Assembly: GCA_032716605.1 (NCBI GenBank)
Contig: CM064530.1
Span: 9,355,267-9,419,266 of the forward strand
Reading direction: 5' to 3'
DNA length: 64,000 nt
Source: Paralithodes platypus
Lineage: Eukaryota; Arthropoda; Malacostraca; Decapoda; Lithodidae
The translations under genes were made by a program, and so were the position numbers. Shown here in pieces: positions 1 to 12,487 of the stretch (positions are counted from its first letter, which is position 1; every line of letters begins with the position of its first letter). Below the pieces are notes generated by a model. That model saw only the letters and a list, made by a program, of their open reading frames with translations. It was not told the origin of the DNA and searched no databases.

Positions 1-1689
1 TGAAGGGAAACTAGAATGCAGAAGCGAAGCATTACCTGAAGACCTTTTTAAGCAAAAATAATGGTGACACATACCTTTGAATGTCATATATTTAAGGTTG
101 ATTCTTCCCCTGCACAAACGAGTATTCAGTGATTTCCCCCAACAAGACGATTCATCCCCACTCTATTTGGCTTTCACATACTATACTTTCATTCATTTTA
201 TTTGGAATGTTATTGGTGCTAAGATCGATGTTAAAAATATCAGGTTATGTTGGGTTATGGTATGACTAAATTAGGCTTGATTATGTTATGTTCAAATAAC
301 CATTTCAGTATACGATCAAGCATTTTATACATTTTATGGCTATCACTACACAATTTTATGTATCTTAAAGGTGAAGTCCAAGGATGAAACCTATTCAAAC
401 TACAATGTCCATTGGGATCGGCTTGGTTTTAGGTATATGACACTGAAGTGGATTTAGGTATATGATACTGAAGAACTTTCATCAATGTGTCCTAACAATA
501 TAGAAATATAATAGCTTATCTAAGTTATTTTATGTGGCGCGAACTGGCGTGTTTACCATGAGGTAACAGTAGCCAATGGCGGGGAACTCTCGACATGGGA
601 AATGGGTGAATCTGTGATCTTTTTTATGTGAGAAACTCTTATAAATTGTATGCATGTTTACAGCTCAACATTTGGCTTCACCAGTCTGGTCAAGGGACCG
701 CGATATATAAATTGAACAGAAAACAATACTATCATTAAGAAATAGGCATTACACCGACCTCCCTCGATTCTGGACCAGGATAAAACACAAATAAACACTG
801 CCTGTATGTTTATTGTTGGCGAGATGGGATTATTTCTTGATGTGCACCACATCTTCAGGACGTTGTTCGATCTTTTGCAGAGCTTGAGTATTGAATTGAG
901 AGATATTAATTACAAAAAACAGACCTGACAGTCCAGGACTGCATGTCTTGTTTACAAACTGCCTCTCCATACAATGGCGTCACTCCAGATCAGTTGAACT
1001 CGTCCAGCTGATCGCCGAGTTGCCAACGACATTATATACTGGACTAGTATTTTTTTTGGAGTTTAATGGAACTATATCGATATTGCCCATATACATATTA
1101 CAGTATATTCATGCCAAGTTATGACCCAGCATTAATCTTTGTTTTTTCGTTCATTCCTGTAGTTCACTTTTAAGAAAGGTCTGTGGAAACAGACAAAAGT
1201 TATCTAAATTATCTCTCTGTATCCCATAGGTTGTTTCAAAACTTGATAAAATCACTTAACCCAAGGAATACAATAAGGGGTTTAAATGGATCCATCCCTG
1301 GTGCGAAAATCCGGCCAAAAATCTGGTTCTTACAAAACGCAATGGAACGTATATCAGTATGTTGGAAATGCATTGCCACATCTCAACATGAATACTGTAC
1401 ATGGTGTGGTTGTGGTCAGAAGTTGAAGTACATAGTTGGTGCGCAGAGGCAATCGATCAGTGTAGTGAAGGATTTTCATAATATCACTTATATCTCCCAT
1501 ATAAAGCAAAAATATTGTGCCAAATGTGTATAGGTTTGAAGTACAAGGTACATGTGAAGAATTAGGGCCCAGGAAGTAAGTGTGGAGAATGTTTTTGTAA
1601 AGAATAGTCAAATTAACAAGTTGGGACTGAGAGAGGGAGGGTAGAGGAAAAAACGAATATGCCCCACGCATCCTACTGCATGTCGTTCA
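1..1689. other. Left edge, no gene recognised
   Basis: I see no exon with convincing coding character here. A 116-codon open frame at 1183-1533 (+) has paired cysteines (CWKC, CTWCGCG) but no flanking splice sites or recognisable domain, so I treat it as chance. Further exons of the minus-strand CUB/sushi gene may lie here or beyond the edge; I did not find a membrane-spanning exon. Confidence 0.5.
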
Positions 1690-1830
1690 AGGCGACTAAT
1701 AGGGGGGATGGCGGTAGATTTGTGGAATAATAGCTATTACTATAAAATAAAGCCTTGCTATTGGCAATGCCGAGGCTGGTGGGGCACGGATAAGTGCCAC
1801 AGAGGACTCTACTAGTCTTACCCAGGCACT
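1690..1830 (-). repeat. Dispersed repeat, copy 1 of a family also at 17.95-18.18 kb
   Basis: The blocks GCAAGGC, AATGCCGAGGCTGG and GACTCTACTAGTCTTAC recur in opposite orientation near 18.0-18.18 kb together with CGACATGCAATAGG-like ends. Two inverted, diverged copies 16 kb apart show an interspersed element. It abuts the repeat at 1840-2057 and could be part of the same larger element. Class unknown. Confidence 0.6.
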
Positions 1831-1839
1831 GTTTGGTGC

Positions 1840-2057
1840 CATGCCAGAGTTGTTGTTGTTCCCCTGGCTGTCTGACCAAACAGCCCCAAGTTCCCGAGCA
1901 AGGCCAAGGCCATAACCAAACGCCCCCACAGAACCCTCCCAGCTTGACCACTAAGAAAGCCCAGGTGATCGAAGCCGCTCCCAGGCGAGGGGCTGAGGAG
2001 GGTGCGGAAACGCCCGGGACACCAAAGCCCCACCCAGGGCCCTGTGCCCCTTAACAA
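1840..2057 (-). repeat. Retroelement 3' end with (AAC)n-type tail
   Basis: About 210 bases match, inverted, the segment at 59938-60163 (shared blocks include CAGGGCCCTGGGTGGGGCTT and GGGTGCGGAAACGCCCGGG). In both copies one end is a short (GTT/AAC)n run (here 1847-1858). A 5'-truncated copy with a simple tail is typical of non-LTR retrotransposons or SINEs. The GC content is higher than the surroundings. Confidence 0.6.
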
Positions 2058-2584
2058 TTATATAGGGAAAGTTGAGGGGCAAGGGAAAACTGTGACGCTT
2101 TGGCTCCCAGTCTGCCAACCTCTAGGTTGGCAGTAAAGAGGTTAATCCCTGGAAGCGACACCGTCACTTGAGATCTAGAAAATATATAAGCGAAAGGAAC
2201 AGTCAGAGTGAGCTATGAGTATGGCAGAGAATGCTCAACTCTCACTCTGATAGACCAGCCCATCACCACATGACTAGAACCCAATCCTCTCAGCATCAGT
2301 TAGGAAAGGCCCTAGAAAGCCGCCTTTGGCAGGGGGATAGCTCCCCTATTTCAACCGCTTTCGGGGTTGGGCACCCGCCATGCCAGTCAGCCACAGTGTT
2401 TACATGGTGGGGCAGTGTTGTGGTTGGATTTTGTTGTTCTAAAGTCCAAGTTGCCTAATGTACAGTAAGGTCTTGGTATGATACGGTCTTGTTGTACAAC
2501 TGTTGAGGTTGGTGTGGTTTGCAGATACTGCAGTTGGACTTAGTCGAGTCTTGCTACGGCACGGTTATCACTATACCAACATCA

Positions 2585-2726
2585 GCCAAAGTGATGACAT
2601 GATGGGGCGGTAATGTGAAGGAACTTTATTGTATTATGTTCCAACTGAGGAAAGGCAACCACGTCTGAGCCGTTACAATGTATGAAATGGAAAACGTTAA
2701 ACCATTGTATGTATGTATGTATGTAG
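2585..2726 (+). repeat. Probable LINE 3' tail ending in (TATG)n
   Basis: A non-coding stretch ends in four TATG units at 2706-2725, the same kind of tail seen behind the LINE remnants at 3.8 kb and 26.9 kb. The coding part is not recognisable, so this is probably only the 3' untranslated end of a truncated non-LTR element. The preceding 2060-2580 is unclassified. Confidence 0.4.
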
Positions 2727-2944
2727 AGGATCTAAAATCTAGCAATACATTGGAAAGACATCCATTTCTATTATCCGGTACTAGTACATTCTCAAGATAT
2801 TACTATTATTCTATTCTACCACCATAGAAGGTTAAGCTAATTGTATTTGTACTGTACTACAGACCTGACCAGTTAACTATAATTAATTTAAAACCCCAGC
2901 ATTATAAAAACTGTAGGTAAATTATATATGACTACAAGTAAACG

Positions 2945-3852
2945 TATCTGGCGAGCAAGGGTTTAAGAGTCAATATTAACAAAACCAAGGTTATGCATTG
3001 TAGATTGAGACGAGGCAATGTGGAAAAGAGCGGTGCATATCCATGTGCAGTGTGTGGCAAGGGAGTGGGCGTTAACTCAATTCAATGTAGCATCTGTCGA
3101 TGTTGGGTATACCATGGGAGTAAGAACTGTAGTAGAATAAAGGGACCCCTGCCGAAGGATAAGTCAGAAATAGAGAAATTTGAGTGCGTAGTGTGCAAAG
3201 GCGAGCTTGTGTTAGGTGATGATCCTGTGGCTGTGAATTTTGGAAATGAGTCTTCGGAGCTGGTGAACAAGTTTTGTTACCTAGGAGGCCGAGGCTGCCA
3301 CTGTTGCTAGAATTAGGTGTGGCTGGGGGAAGTTCAGAGAACTGATGCCAATCCTGACCATGAAAAGAATGCCTCTCCCCCTGAAGGGAAAGGTGTATGC
3401 CTCATGTGTTAGAAGTGCAATGACGTATGCCTCAGAAACATGGGCCGTTAAAGTAGAGGATGTCAACAGAATGGAGCGTAATGAGATGGATGTGTGGGGC
3501 CAGGCTACAGGATAGAATAACAAATGTTGATCTGAGGAGACGTTTAGGTATAAAGAGTATTAGCGAGGTGATGTGTACAAGTAGACTGGGATGGTATGGA
3601 CATGTGGAGAGAATGGATGAACAAAATTGGGTGAAAAATGCAGGTCTGTGATTGTGGAGGGAGCTGCACCAAGGGGTGGACCGAGGAAGACCTGGGATCG
3701 GACTATACGTGCCGATCTCAAATCAAAGAACTTGACAAGTGAAGCAGCCCTTAACAAGGTTGCCTGGAACGCCACCATTAGGACAAGAGACTGAAACTGC
3801 ACTTATGTGTGGAACACTCAGTCTTAAAATGTTATGTATGTATGTATGTAGT
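2945..3852 (+). pseudogene. Non-LTR retrotransposon remnant with zinc finger between RT and C-terminus
   Basis: Broken reading frames encode the 3' part of a LINE ORF2. The order is a palm-to-thumb segment (VMHCRLRRGNVEK), a Cys/His cluster (CAVCGKGVGVNSIQC...CRCWVYH) resembling a PHD/RING-like finger, a KFCYLGG motif, then the LINE tail signatures ETWAVK, LGWYGHVERMDEQNWV and PRKTWDRTI-like sequence in shifted frames. A stop follows KFCYLGG-RGCHCC near 3310 and several frameshifts follow, so it is dead and 5'-truncated. A (TATG)n tail ends it at 3836-3850. The same family, longer, lies inverted at 26.9-28.6 kb. Confidence 0.85.
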
Positions 3853-4302
3853 AACCTGACTGTACCGGCAAAGTTACTTGGAAATAAATGCAACTCCAGT
3901 GGCTCTACCAGCATTAGTAGAGAACAGCAGAAAATATTGTTACTTTGGTGTTACTAAAAACATTAACAATAAAAATCATCAATGGTATATACAATTTTCT
4001 GGCAACTCTACTACATCTTCAACAACAAATCAAGCTGCTACTAAAAAGATATAATCTATAGGGATAATGCACCACAATGCTCATTACAATGGGAATCTAC
4101 CAGATGCAAACTAGAGGGTTTATAATGAGGGATGCAAGACATTCTAGAAAATTTGGGTTTATGTATGGCAACCCCTTCAGCACAATGATGTAATTGTCAT
4201 CTTTATCTGGATACCATTAGACAATTTTCTTCAGCTTATCATTTATCTATGAGACTCAAAGAGGTAAATACAATCTCAATAAACACTCTGAATAACACAA
4301 GT

Positions 4303-4545
4303 CCTTCGTAACCCTCTCCAACATGATGCAATTTTGAGCCTATTAGGGATACTTTAAAGCCTTTATTACCATCAGCGGTATTTACAAACCTTTAGTTTAG
4401 TTACTTCAACCTCTGCAGTTGTCTTTGAGTTAGCTGTGGGCAGAAAACTATTTTTGGAGAGGTAATTATAAGAGTGAGAGAACTCTATTTCTTATTGCTA
4501 ATCTGGCAACCTCTGCATCATATGAGTCTGAAGGGGTTAAGCAGC
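4303..4545 (-). mobile_element. Foldback-like repeat, inverted copy of 12250-12487
   Basis: About 235 bases match the reverse complement of 12250-12487 nearly throughout, including GTTGCCAGATTAGCAATAA, CTGCCCACAGCTAACTCAAA and CTTTAAAGTATCCCTAATAG. The end at GGGGTTAA (4538-4545) resembles family B elements (TTAA plus CCCCTT). It is probably a non-autonomous DNA element; no protein is encoded. Further family-B-like fragments surround it (4160-4260, 4545-4610). Confidence 0.6.
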
Positions 4546-5039
4546 GCAAAATCGTCTAATATTAGCCAGAACAAAAGGTAAAAAGAGGTCATCATTCTGA
4601 AGGGGTTAAAAAGGGATATCATGATCTCTACGAGGCTCATGCAAGAAAGGGTCTTTGGCATTCTTGAAAGTACGAGCATTATCTAGTTTATGAAAAATGA
4701 ACACTTCCGTGTTTAATACTCAAAATTTACCCTTCCAAATTGGGTATTTAATATATGACACAGAGAGTCATACATGAGCAAAGCTGGCAAAAGTTGCTGG
4801 CAAAAGTTATTTTCCGAACTGTGGAAGGGATGGTGTATGTCAAGAGTGGCATAACACCTTATCAGATGAAAATATTAAGACGTCATTGACAACGATTTGC
4901 AGTACAAATTCTTCAGGTTATTAGCAGGTTCACTCCACTACAATTGTCTTTTTGCTTCTCTTGCCTCATTAAGTTGTGGCAGTTTTATGTAACTATTGTT
5001 GGGGAGATTACAGTACTTGCTAGCTATATGAAAGAGTTT

Positions 5040-6141
5040 CTATCTATCTATTGCCTGACGCCGTGATCCCCGAAGGGGTGGCCACGAACGAACTGCCCCC
5101 ATGCACCTCTGTCCCCAGTCAGTCGACGCCCCTCCTCCCAACCAGTACCGCCTTCATCCATATACTTCCTCACTCCATCCTTCCACCTCTCTTTCGGTTT
5201 ACCTCTCCCTCTCTGTCCTTCCACCTCGCTCTCATACACCCTCTTAGTCATTCTCTCGCTTCCCATACATTCCATATGGCCGAACTATCTCCAGGTGTTC
5301 CTTTTCACACTTTCCAGCACATCTACCTCCACACCACACCTCCTTCTTACTTCCTCATTCGTCTGTCTATCCCTCCATGTAACTCTGCACACACTTCTTA
5401 AGTAACTCATTTCCACCCCTCTCACTCTGAGTCTCTCCACCAACGTCCATGCTTCGCTTCCGTAAGTCAGTGTCGGGATTACCACAGTCATGCAAGGACT
5501 TCTTCACTTCCATACTGACCACCCTATTTCTTGTTACTGCTTTCAGCATTCCTACAACCCTCTTTCCCTGTTGCACCCTCTCCTGCACTTCTTCATCCAT
5601 AGTCCCATCTTTACTAAACACACTGCCCAGATACTTAAATGAGCTGACAATCTCCATAGCCTGACTGTTCAACTTCACCTCGCACTCTGTGGCTTCACCC
5701 CTTTCGAAGACCATAACCTTGCTTTTCCCCGTATTTACCTTCAGATTCCGTTTTTTGCACACTGTTCCAAACATATTTACCAGACCCTGCAACTCCCATT
5801 CATTATCGCTCATCAGAACTGTATCATCAGCAAACACCAGTACAGGAAGCTTCCACTCATTTCCCTCCCATATCCACTGCTCTTCCTTGTACAGTACAGT
5901 ATTTCCTTCCTGACTCCATCCATATACTGTATACAGTAAACAACCACGGGGACATCACACACCCCTGTTTCAACCCAACATTCAGGTCAAAGAACTCGCT
6001 CTGCTCATTCTCCACACGTACTGCCGCCTTTGCACCCTCATACATGATCTTCACTGCTTTCAGTAACTTGCCATCTACTCCGTATATTCTAAGTACTTTC
6101 CACATACCTTCTCTATCCACAGTCCAGCTAATTAATTTCAA
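5040..6141 (-). pseudogene. LINE reverse transcriptase remnant (second LINE type)
   Basis: Read leftwards from 6141, the frames give VDREGMWKVLRIYGVDGKLL, VGLKQGCVMSPWLF (RT motif B/C region), FADDTVLMSD (the catalytic FADD box), SFKYLGSVF, LTYGSEAWTL-like sequence and the tail motif RGRGKPKERWKDGVRKYMDE. This is the C-terminal half of a non-LTR RT. It is 5'-truncated at 6141 and frame changes occur near 5860 and 5490, so it cannot be active. A second small piece of the same type is at 55622-55715. Confidence 0.88.
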
Positions 6142-6239
6142 TAAAATGTCCTCGTTACACAGTGCTCATAAAGTATAATTTCATATTGCGATGCTGTTTA
6201 TGTTTTGATCTAAAGGGTGAGGGTGACGTGCTGACTCAC

Positions 6240-6392
6240 CATCTTGTTTTCAGGGGTGTGATCAGTGGTGGTGGTGTCGTTAGTGTCAACCTCTGGGCTC
6301 ACCACTACTGTCATATTTACACCACCACCATCACTATCAACATCACCAACACCTTCTACTGACCCCACCGGAGCATCTGACATCAATTTGTC
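6240..6392 (-). CDS. Internal exon of the CUB/sushi gene (Ser/Thr/Asp-rich linker)
   Basis: This 153-bp open segment is bounded by a pyrimidine-rich acceptor (ACCTTTCAG just above 6392) and a strong donor (ATG then GTGAGT below 6240). It is phase 0 at both ends, the same phase in which the exon at 12859 ends. It encodes 51 residues starting DKLMSDAPVGSVEG, acidic and rich in Gly, Val and Thr, with NMT and NDT N-glycosylation sequons (residues about 26 and 39). That suits an extracellular stalk after the sushi domain. Membership in the CUB/sushi gene is inferred from strand, phase and compatible composition; it could instead belong to another gene. The rest of the gene would lie to the left, probably outside the window. 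Confidence 0.55.
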
Positions 6393-6399
6393 CTGAAAG

Positions 6400-7640
6400 G
6401 TACCAAGGTTTCAACATATCTAATACTGAAAGGCTCTAATGGCTACCACAGGAAAACAGTAATATAAAACAGGTGTTGATGATTGATAAGGTGTTGTCAG
6501 TGTGAGAGTAATTTAGTAGCCTAATTTAATTAATCATAGGTTGTTATCTTCTACAATACATGTAACAATAACACAAAACTTGTTCTTCAGCATGTAGCAT
6601 AAGCTAGCACTCTTTCTGAACATCTTACTGAAAAATAAACTAATGCAGTCAAGGTTTCAGGTTATACGACCTATTGCATAACAGTAATTTCTTAGCACTC
6701 TATTTTTAAGCTTAGTTCTTGAAGCACAGTACTGTACTTCATGTAAAGAAATCCAGAATTCAAGTCAATCAGATACTTTACTTGACACTAACTCATACCT
6801 CTAAATTTTGTTTTCAGAATCAAACAATATTAATAATAATGGTAATCCTTTACAATAGTAACGGTCGCCTTGCACTGCCTTGCATAGTCCCAATTTATGT
6901 TGACTATACGTGCAATGTTGGGTGGGTTTTTTCACTCTCAAAATCTTTTTCAGCAATTTGACATTTGCGGAGGTGTCCTAAGATACTAGGTTAGGTTAGG
7001 TTGTACATATACGTGGCTTAATATTGACAGGGGGTGGAAGGTTATTAAGATAGTTCACTAAATATATTCCAAACTACAGATCACACTCAGAAACAACTCT
7101 AATAACCTATACAAAGCCTTCAGTGAGAAAAAATCTAAAGAAAATTGCTAAATAATGGAACGTTAGTCTTGTAAAAATCTGACCATATTTACTAATATGG
7201 TCACTGTAAAATATAGCCTACTGTAAAATGGCCTAACTTCAGATAAGGGGTTATACTGTACTTCAGACATTTCTGGATAAAAATATAAAAGCTACAGTTA
7301 TGGCTAAATGGCTCTGCATTATGGAAGAATACCGCAGACATACTTGTTTTTTCCATTACATCATGTATTTTTCCCATAACTTCGGTTCATTATATATTTT
7401 TCCAGAATGTCCAAAATTATGTCCCCGTCCAAAGTTATGTAATTTTACCGGTATCTTTCTCATCTTACCTAAATCTAAACTTAATTATTTCTAACACTAA
7501 ATACTTTTGTAATCATGTAAGCATATCTCTTGTTTGTTGGTTATAAATTTAACATTCACATACACTTTCTTTAAAATATAATAGCACACACACCAAAGCT
7601 TTTCTTTTACTTTATTATGGTTCAGATACACTGTGTGTGT
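6400..7640. other. Intronic/intergenic stretch, nothing coding
   Basis: AT-rich sequence without credible open frames. A short TTAGG-like run (AGGTTAGGTTAGGTTG) sits at 6989-7004. Confidence 0.5.
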
Positions 7641-7645
7641 GTACA

Positions 7646-7982
7646 TATAAGTAAACTCCCTTTTATCCAAAATTCATTTATCCAAAAATTTCAGTTAACC
7701 AAAGTTTTTGCTATCCATATTTTTAACAAGTTTTCACTTATTTAAGCCTCTCTGGGTGCTTAATTGCATCAATTTATCCCCTCTGAAGTAGACATAGCTT
7801 GAATTAGATGATAATTTGAAGTCAAGACAGCCTAGAAATGGTTTTAAATGCATTGAAAACAGTATATTTGGCCATTTGAACACATATTTAGCTCTATATA
7901 GAGGGCCTCTCGTTTATCCATATAAATCGCTTATCCAAAATTTCAAAACACTTGATTTTTGGATAAAAGGGAGTCTACTGTA
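7646..7982. mobile_element. pogo/Tigger-like foldback element
   Basis: The left end reads AAGTAAACTCCCTTTTATCC and the right end is its near reverse complement (GGATAAAAGGGAGTCTACTG) with TA at the edges. The TTATCCAAAA motif is repeated inside both ends. This terminal sequence style is known from Tigger/pogo elements of the Tc1/mariner superfamily. It is about 337 bp without an ORF, hence non-autonomous. Confidence 0.7.
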
Positions 7983-8504
7983 CCAGTACTGATATTGAAA
8001 AAGATAAAACTTAAAACGACACATTGCATACTTATTACACGGTACAGAATTATTTATATAAATAGGGCTCATTCGATTAAATATTTTATTTTATTTAAAT
8101 AATACTGCAATCATAAAATTGTATTATTATTGAACTTAGGAAAGAACTCTGGACGGCAAGGGGTTAAAAACTATAACACTCCTTGTCCAAACGTTCAATA
8201 AATATAATTGAAGTAGACAGAGTAAAATTATTATACTGTCATATGATTTAAAGGGGTTGCAAATACAGTGAGATTCAGAAGTTCCCTGACTAGATTAAAG
8301 GGGGTATGACAAGAGCTATTATCGTCAATTTTCAATGGTCAACATTTCTTGGACCTTTTGCACTGGTATTGGAAACTATACCGTAGTCCACTATTTATAA
8401 CTTGGCCAATTTGCACTTGGTCACATTGAACTACAGAACTTGACCTCCGAGCTGATTGGCTGATAGCATTGTGTCCGAGGAACATCTCTCTGTTGCAAAA
8501 CAGA

Positions 8505-8575
8505 TATGTATGTATATACTCAGGCATATACCCAATAGCTAGGGGTGGCCGACTCGAGACAGAGCCCGAAAAAAA

Positions 8576-8606
<31 letters not shown>

Positions 8607-8612
8607 CACATC
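8505..8612 (+). mobile_element. SINE-like family S1, short copy with poly(A)
   Basis: It begins with TATGTATATACTCAGGCATA and contains GGGGTGGCCGACTCGAGACA, then ends in about 22 A and a (CA)n run. The same core occurs at 34094-34372, 35835-36145, 42470-42600 (inverted) and 48640-48795 (inverted). This copy is truncated soon after the core. Confidence 0.65.
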
Positions 8613-8933
8613 TAGGTTACCCAGTAGACCTAGAAACCAGGATCACTAAGGGAAACAGCAAAACAGACATAAGACATGTATTATACCATCAACCACTCAG
8701 CTTGAAGTAGTTTCTAGCTCAAAGGGACCAAGTGCAAATTCGTCATGTTAAAACAAATGGCTTATAGATTGATGACAGACTAATTTAGGTAACAGACTTA
8801 TTCTTAAAGTTTACCTCATAAGATGCCAGACCAGTGTTTAAGAAAAAGTTAACCTCATAAGAAAACCAGACTGATGTTGATAATAAATGTTGAGGGAAAA
8901 GCAGCTTTAGGAGAAACTGTTAATTCAATGCAG

Positions 8934-9250
8934 TTTTTACCACTCCCTGCTGAATAGCAAGGCTAGGGTGGGTGCCCTGATGAATCAGGGACTTAGTGAA
9001 TAGTTGCCACAGATTGCTAGACCGCACCGTTCAAAACTAATTCATACATCCGTCTATTTTTGTTATCACTCACCGACTATTGCTTTTCATTATCACTTAC
9101 AGGATTATCAAATGATTATGTTTCTCTCTTGATGATGATGATGTGGTTTTTACCACCATGCACTCCCTGCTTAAGAGCTGGGCTAGGGTGGGTGCCCTGA
9201 TGATCAGGGACTACAGTGAATAGTGCCACAGATTGCTAGACCGCACCATC
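8934..9250 (+). repeat. Pair of about 100-bp direct repeats
   Basis: The blocks at about 8936-9030 and 9148-9250 share GCTAGGGTGGGTGCCCTGAT, AGTGAATAGT and CCACAGATTGCTAGACCGCA. They are separated by about 110 bp of unrelated sequence. Either a tandem duplication or two insertions of one element; no coding potential. Confidence 0.6.
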
Positions 9251-10369
9251 CACCAACAGCACTGGACTTACCTAATCTTTCACCAAGGTTTTTGGTGAAC
9301 TAATAAAAATTACAATACAAAATACAACACTACTGCAGTACCTCCAAATAACAAAACAGAAAACATTGTTCAGGCTCATCACACATGACACTCAAGTACA
9401 GTATAACAGTACTGTACCAGTATAATATCTTAAAGTTTTCCCATCACAATAAAGCAACAATTTTGGCCATATATTCAATCAGTAACTTTCACATGCGATT
9501 TTCATGGTATGAAAGCAAGCACACATCCCATTCAGTCCTCAGTGATAAATGAGAATACATAGTAATGCTTATCCATTTTTTTTTAAATCGTAGATTAACC
9601 AGACTACTGAGCTACAAAACGTAACTCTTATAGGGCTGGCCACTATGATACCAAAAAATACTGACCACAAGTAAGAACAAATTATCCCATAAGAAATTTA
9701 TCGTTCATTACCTCTATCCTTTTGTGATTTATTTTGTTTGTCTCGTAGTTCATATTGGTTAGTAAATTGATTAGTAAATCGGGCCCTTGGAGATGGGCTA
9801 GTGGGTATTTAACCCCTTCAACACGATAAAGTCTCTTTGGATTTTGTTCTTTCTACTGTCAGATGATTTTATTCAGTTTATTGAGGAACTCATTGGGTAA
9901 ATAGGTTAACATTACATGAAATATCCTCAATGACTGTAATAAGAGTATTCCTAAGATAACTATAAACGTCTGGAGGTAGCTAGAATAAAAATATGTCACT
10001 GGGTCAAAGTTAGGTGGCTAGTCTCAAACCTTTAGGTGGCATTATACTGGTTAAAAAGCCCTCATAGTTCTCAGAAAATTGCAATCACTGCGCTGGTATC
10101 TCGCCAAAATGTAAGTTTCTGACTGAAAATATGGCCAGCTGCAAACAACACTAAAAGCAAACTCAAATAAGCCAATGAACCTCAACCGTCAAGAAATTTT
10201 GCATCTTGGTTATTTTAATTTTCAAGCAAATTTGTTGGCAGCATCGGTGAGGAAAGATGACAAGCACAAAGCCTAATAGTAAAACATAGTAGACACCCTG
10301 TGGTAGATGCAGAAAACAATTAGACCATTTTGAATCCTGAGTTACAGCAGTAACAAAAATTGCGTGAAA

Positions 10370-10600
10370 GAGATCCGCCTGCAATAGTGGCGCTGCTGGA
10401 GGAAATATCGGCCCAAAGCTACGAGCCCATGGACCAACGAACTCCTTCCCCGCTGCCCTCTCACAAACTGATCTCACCACACGCTACCTCCCCCTGGGAA
10501 TGTGCGGCCCCAGGGCCAACCTGAATGCCGTGAGATTCTCATAAAGGGCACCTTGGGGCTACTACAATAACTACAACAACTTCAACATGATAATAAAATA
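10370..10600 (+). repeat. GC-rich retroelement-like fragment with CAA-type tail
   Basis: A GC-rich island inside AT-rich DNA (CCCCCTGGGAATGTGCGGCC, GGGCACCTTGGGGCTACTAC) ends in an ACTACAACAACTTCAAC run. The layout resembles the (AAC)n-tailed family at 1.85 and 59.9 kb. Family assignment is uncertain. Confidence 0.35.
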
Positions 10601-10959
10601 AAATACTCTACATAACACAACAGAGATTGTATATAAATGCTTTGTTCATATACGTTTAGGAATGTACCGATACTGTACCAATATTTTGGCCGATACCGAT
10701 ATTCCGATATTGTAAATACTGTACTGTACACTGATACTTAGCCGATACTTCTTTCTAGAAAAGTGAATGTAAGTAGGATATAAAATTATTTCATAATCGT
10801 ATATCTTCAATCTTAACCTCATTGACACCCATGACATGAACTTAAGTCAGTCAATAGCCAATCTTGAAGTGACTTAAGTCCCTAAACAGGGAAAGGAATT
10901 TATATTTTTTACATACTGTACAGGTTTAAAGACCATTTTCTCCACAGGGAATGTAGTTA

Positions 10960-11207
10960 CAGTCTCATGTCTCAAATGGCGGCTTTCTGGGCTGCCTGCC
11001 TGCCTTTCATGTCAAGTTCTTTATTTTGAGATCGGACCGGAGTACCTGATCCCATGTCATTCTAGGCCTACCCCTACGCGCAGCTCCCCCCACGTTCACA
11101 GTCCGGCAAATATGACCGTCCATAAACTGTGGGTGTATACATCTGAATAGGTCTGGATACATGTGGTAGACATCAAGCAGAGTTATTGGAACAGCCTCAA
11201 ACACCAC
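10960..11207 (-). pseudogene. LINE C-terminal fragment
   Basis: The minus frame carries RRGRPRMTWDQVLRSDLK, the typical C-terminal signature of the GHVERM-type LINEs also found at 3.7 and 27.0 kb, followed by their AAGAACTTGACA-like 3' region. Only the last part of the element remains. Confidence 0.7.
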
Positions 11208-11225
11208 AGAAACTAGGCACTTTAA

Positions 11226-11762
11226 TACAGTACTCCCTCGAATTTTGCGAGAATATGGTTGACATTGCAGGCCGCAAAATTCAAAATCGCAAATTTCAAA
11301 TAACTAACCTTATGGGATTAATTGAATATGGTCGACATCTCATCATCGAGGGCCTATTTTTTGGTGATTTTCGTCCTTGTTTGTACACACATTATGACAC
11401 ATACACTTAATTATACATCCTACAATAAAGAAAAACACAGAAATACAGATTCAGGGGACCCAGGGCACAGGTAATACTTCAATTTTGCCCAAGGAAGTCG
11501 ATTATGCGAGAGCGTGAGAACATATAGGAGCGTGGGAGAATCTATAAACAGTAAACAATGGGCCGCAGGGCAGCCCGACGTCACGACCCTCATACCCCCC
11601 CCCGAAAACTAGTGAGGAAACCCCGTATCATTGAGCGCCACCCGCAAAACTCAAGTAATATCGCACATATCAAGTCCTGCAAAAATTGTCAAATCTTGGG
11701 TCCCGTTCGCAAAATCAAAATTTCGCAAAGTTGAAAAATGCAAAATTCGAGGGACTACTGTA
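11226..11762. mobile_element. Second pogo/Tigger-like foldback element, 537 bp
   Basis: The left end TACAGTACTCCCTCGAATTT and the right end AAATTCGAGGGACTACTGTA are inverted repeats with one mismatch, and the termini contain the TA target. GCAAAATTCAAAATCGCAAA-type motifs repeat inside both ends. No transposase frame is present, so it is a non-autonomous copy. It sits next to a LINE tail on its left. Confidence 0.75.
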
Positions 11763-11764
11763 TA

Positions 11765-11965
11765 TGGCCCCATGAGGGAAGTGAGTGTAGAACAGCGTGG
11801 GTGACGCATATGTGACAGCTCCTTTTGTACCCCCAAGATCTGGGCTTTGACGTCATTTGTGCTCTTTGAATTGGTGGTCTTCCATGTAGATTTCTTGGCA
11901 TTCTGTCATCATTCTTCTTTGCACATGGCCGACCAACCACAAAGTACTTCTCTATCCACTCAATC
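11765..11965 (-). pseudogene. Possible LINE tail fragment
   Basis: The minus frame contains GRPCAKKNDDRMPRNL and WGYKRS, loosely like the GHVQRM...DDRMPK region of LINE C-termini. The similarity is weak and the piece is short. Confidence 0.3.
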
Positions 11966-12249
11966 AGTCTGTATTTAATGACCAGAGCTTAACTTTTACA
12001 TCCAAAAAGATTCATACATTTCCCCACTACTTGATACATCCAGCCTGTTCACACCAAATAAATATTTGATCCCCAAAGAGTTCCAATATTTCAGATAATT
12101 TATTGGTTAACCACATTACTAGGGAAAGGTCTAGCAGACTTCAATTTGTTGCATTTAAAAAAAAAATCTAATAATAATATGGCAATAATATATGGGATTA
12201 ATTTATACAGCTAGTCTACTGACAATGCATTACAGTATAGTAAATAATT

Positions 12250-12487
12250 AACCCTTTCACTTTTTTATGACACAGAGGTTGCCAGATTAGCAATAATAAA
12301 TAGAGTTCTCTCACTCTTATAATTACCTCTCCAAAATTAGTTTTCTGCCCACAGCTAACTCAAAGACAACTGCAGAGGTTGAAGTAACTAAACTAAAGGT
12401 TTCTAAATACCCCTGATGGTACGGTAACAAAGGCTTTAAAGTATCCCTAATAGGCTCAAAATTGCATAAAAAACGGGAGAGGGTTAA
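12250..12487 (+). mobile_element. Foldback-like repeat, copy of 4303-4545
   Basis: Bounded by TTAACCCTTTC on the left and GAGAGGGTTAAC on the right, and an inverted match of the 4.3-kb copy. The TTAA edges and CCCTT ends suggest relation to family B. No coding content. Confidence 0.6.

Noticed and set aside
1183..1533. Cys-containing 116-codon frame as a zinc-finger gene
   Set aside because: Cys spacing fits no finger, and there is no splice or promoter context.
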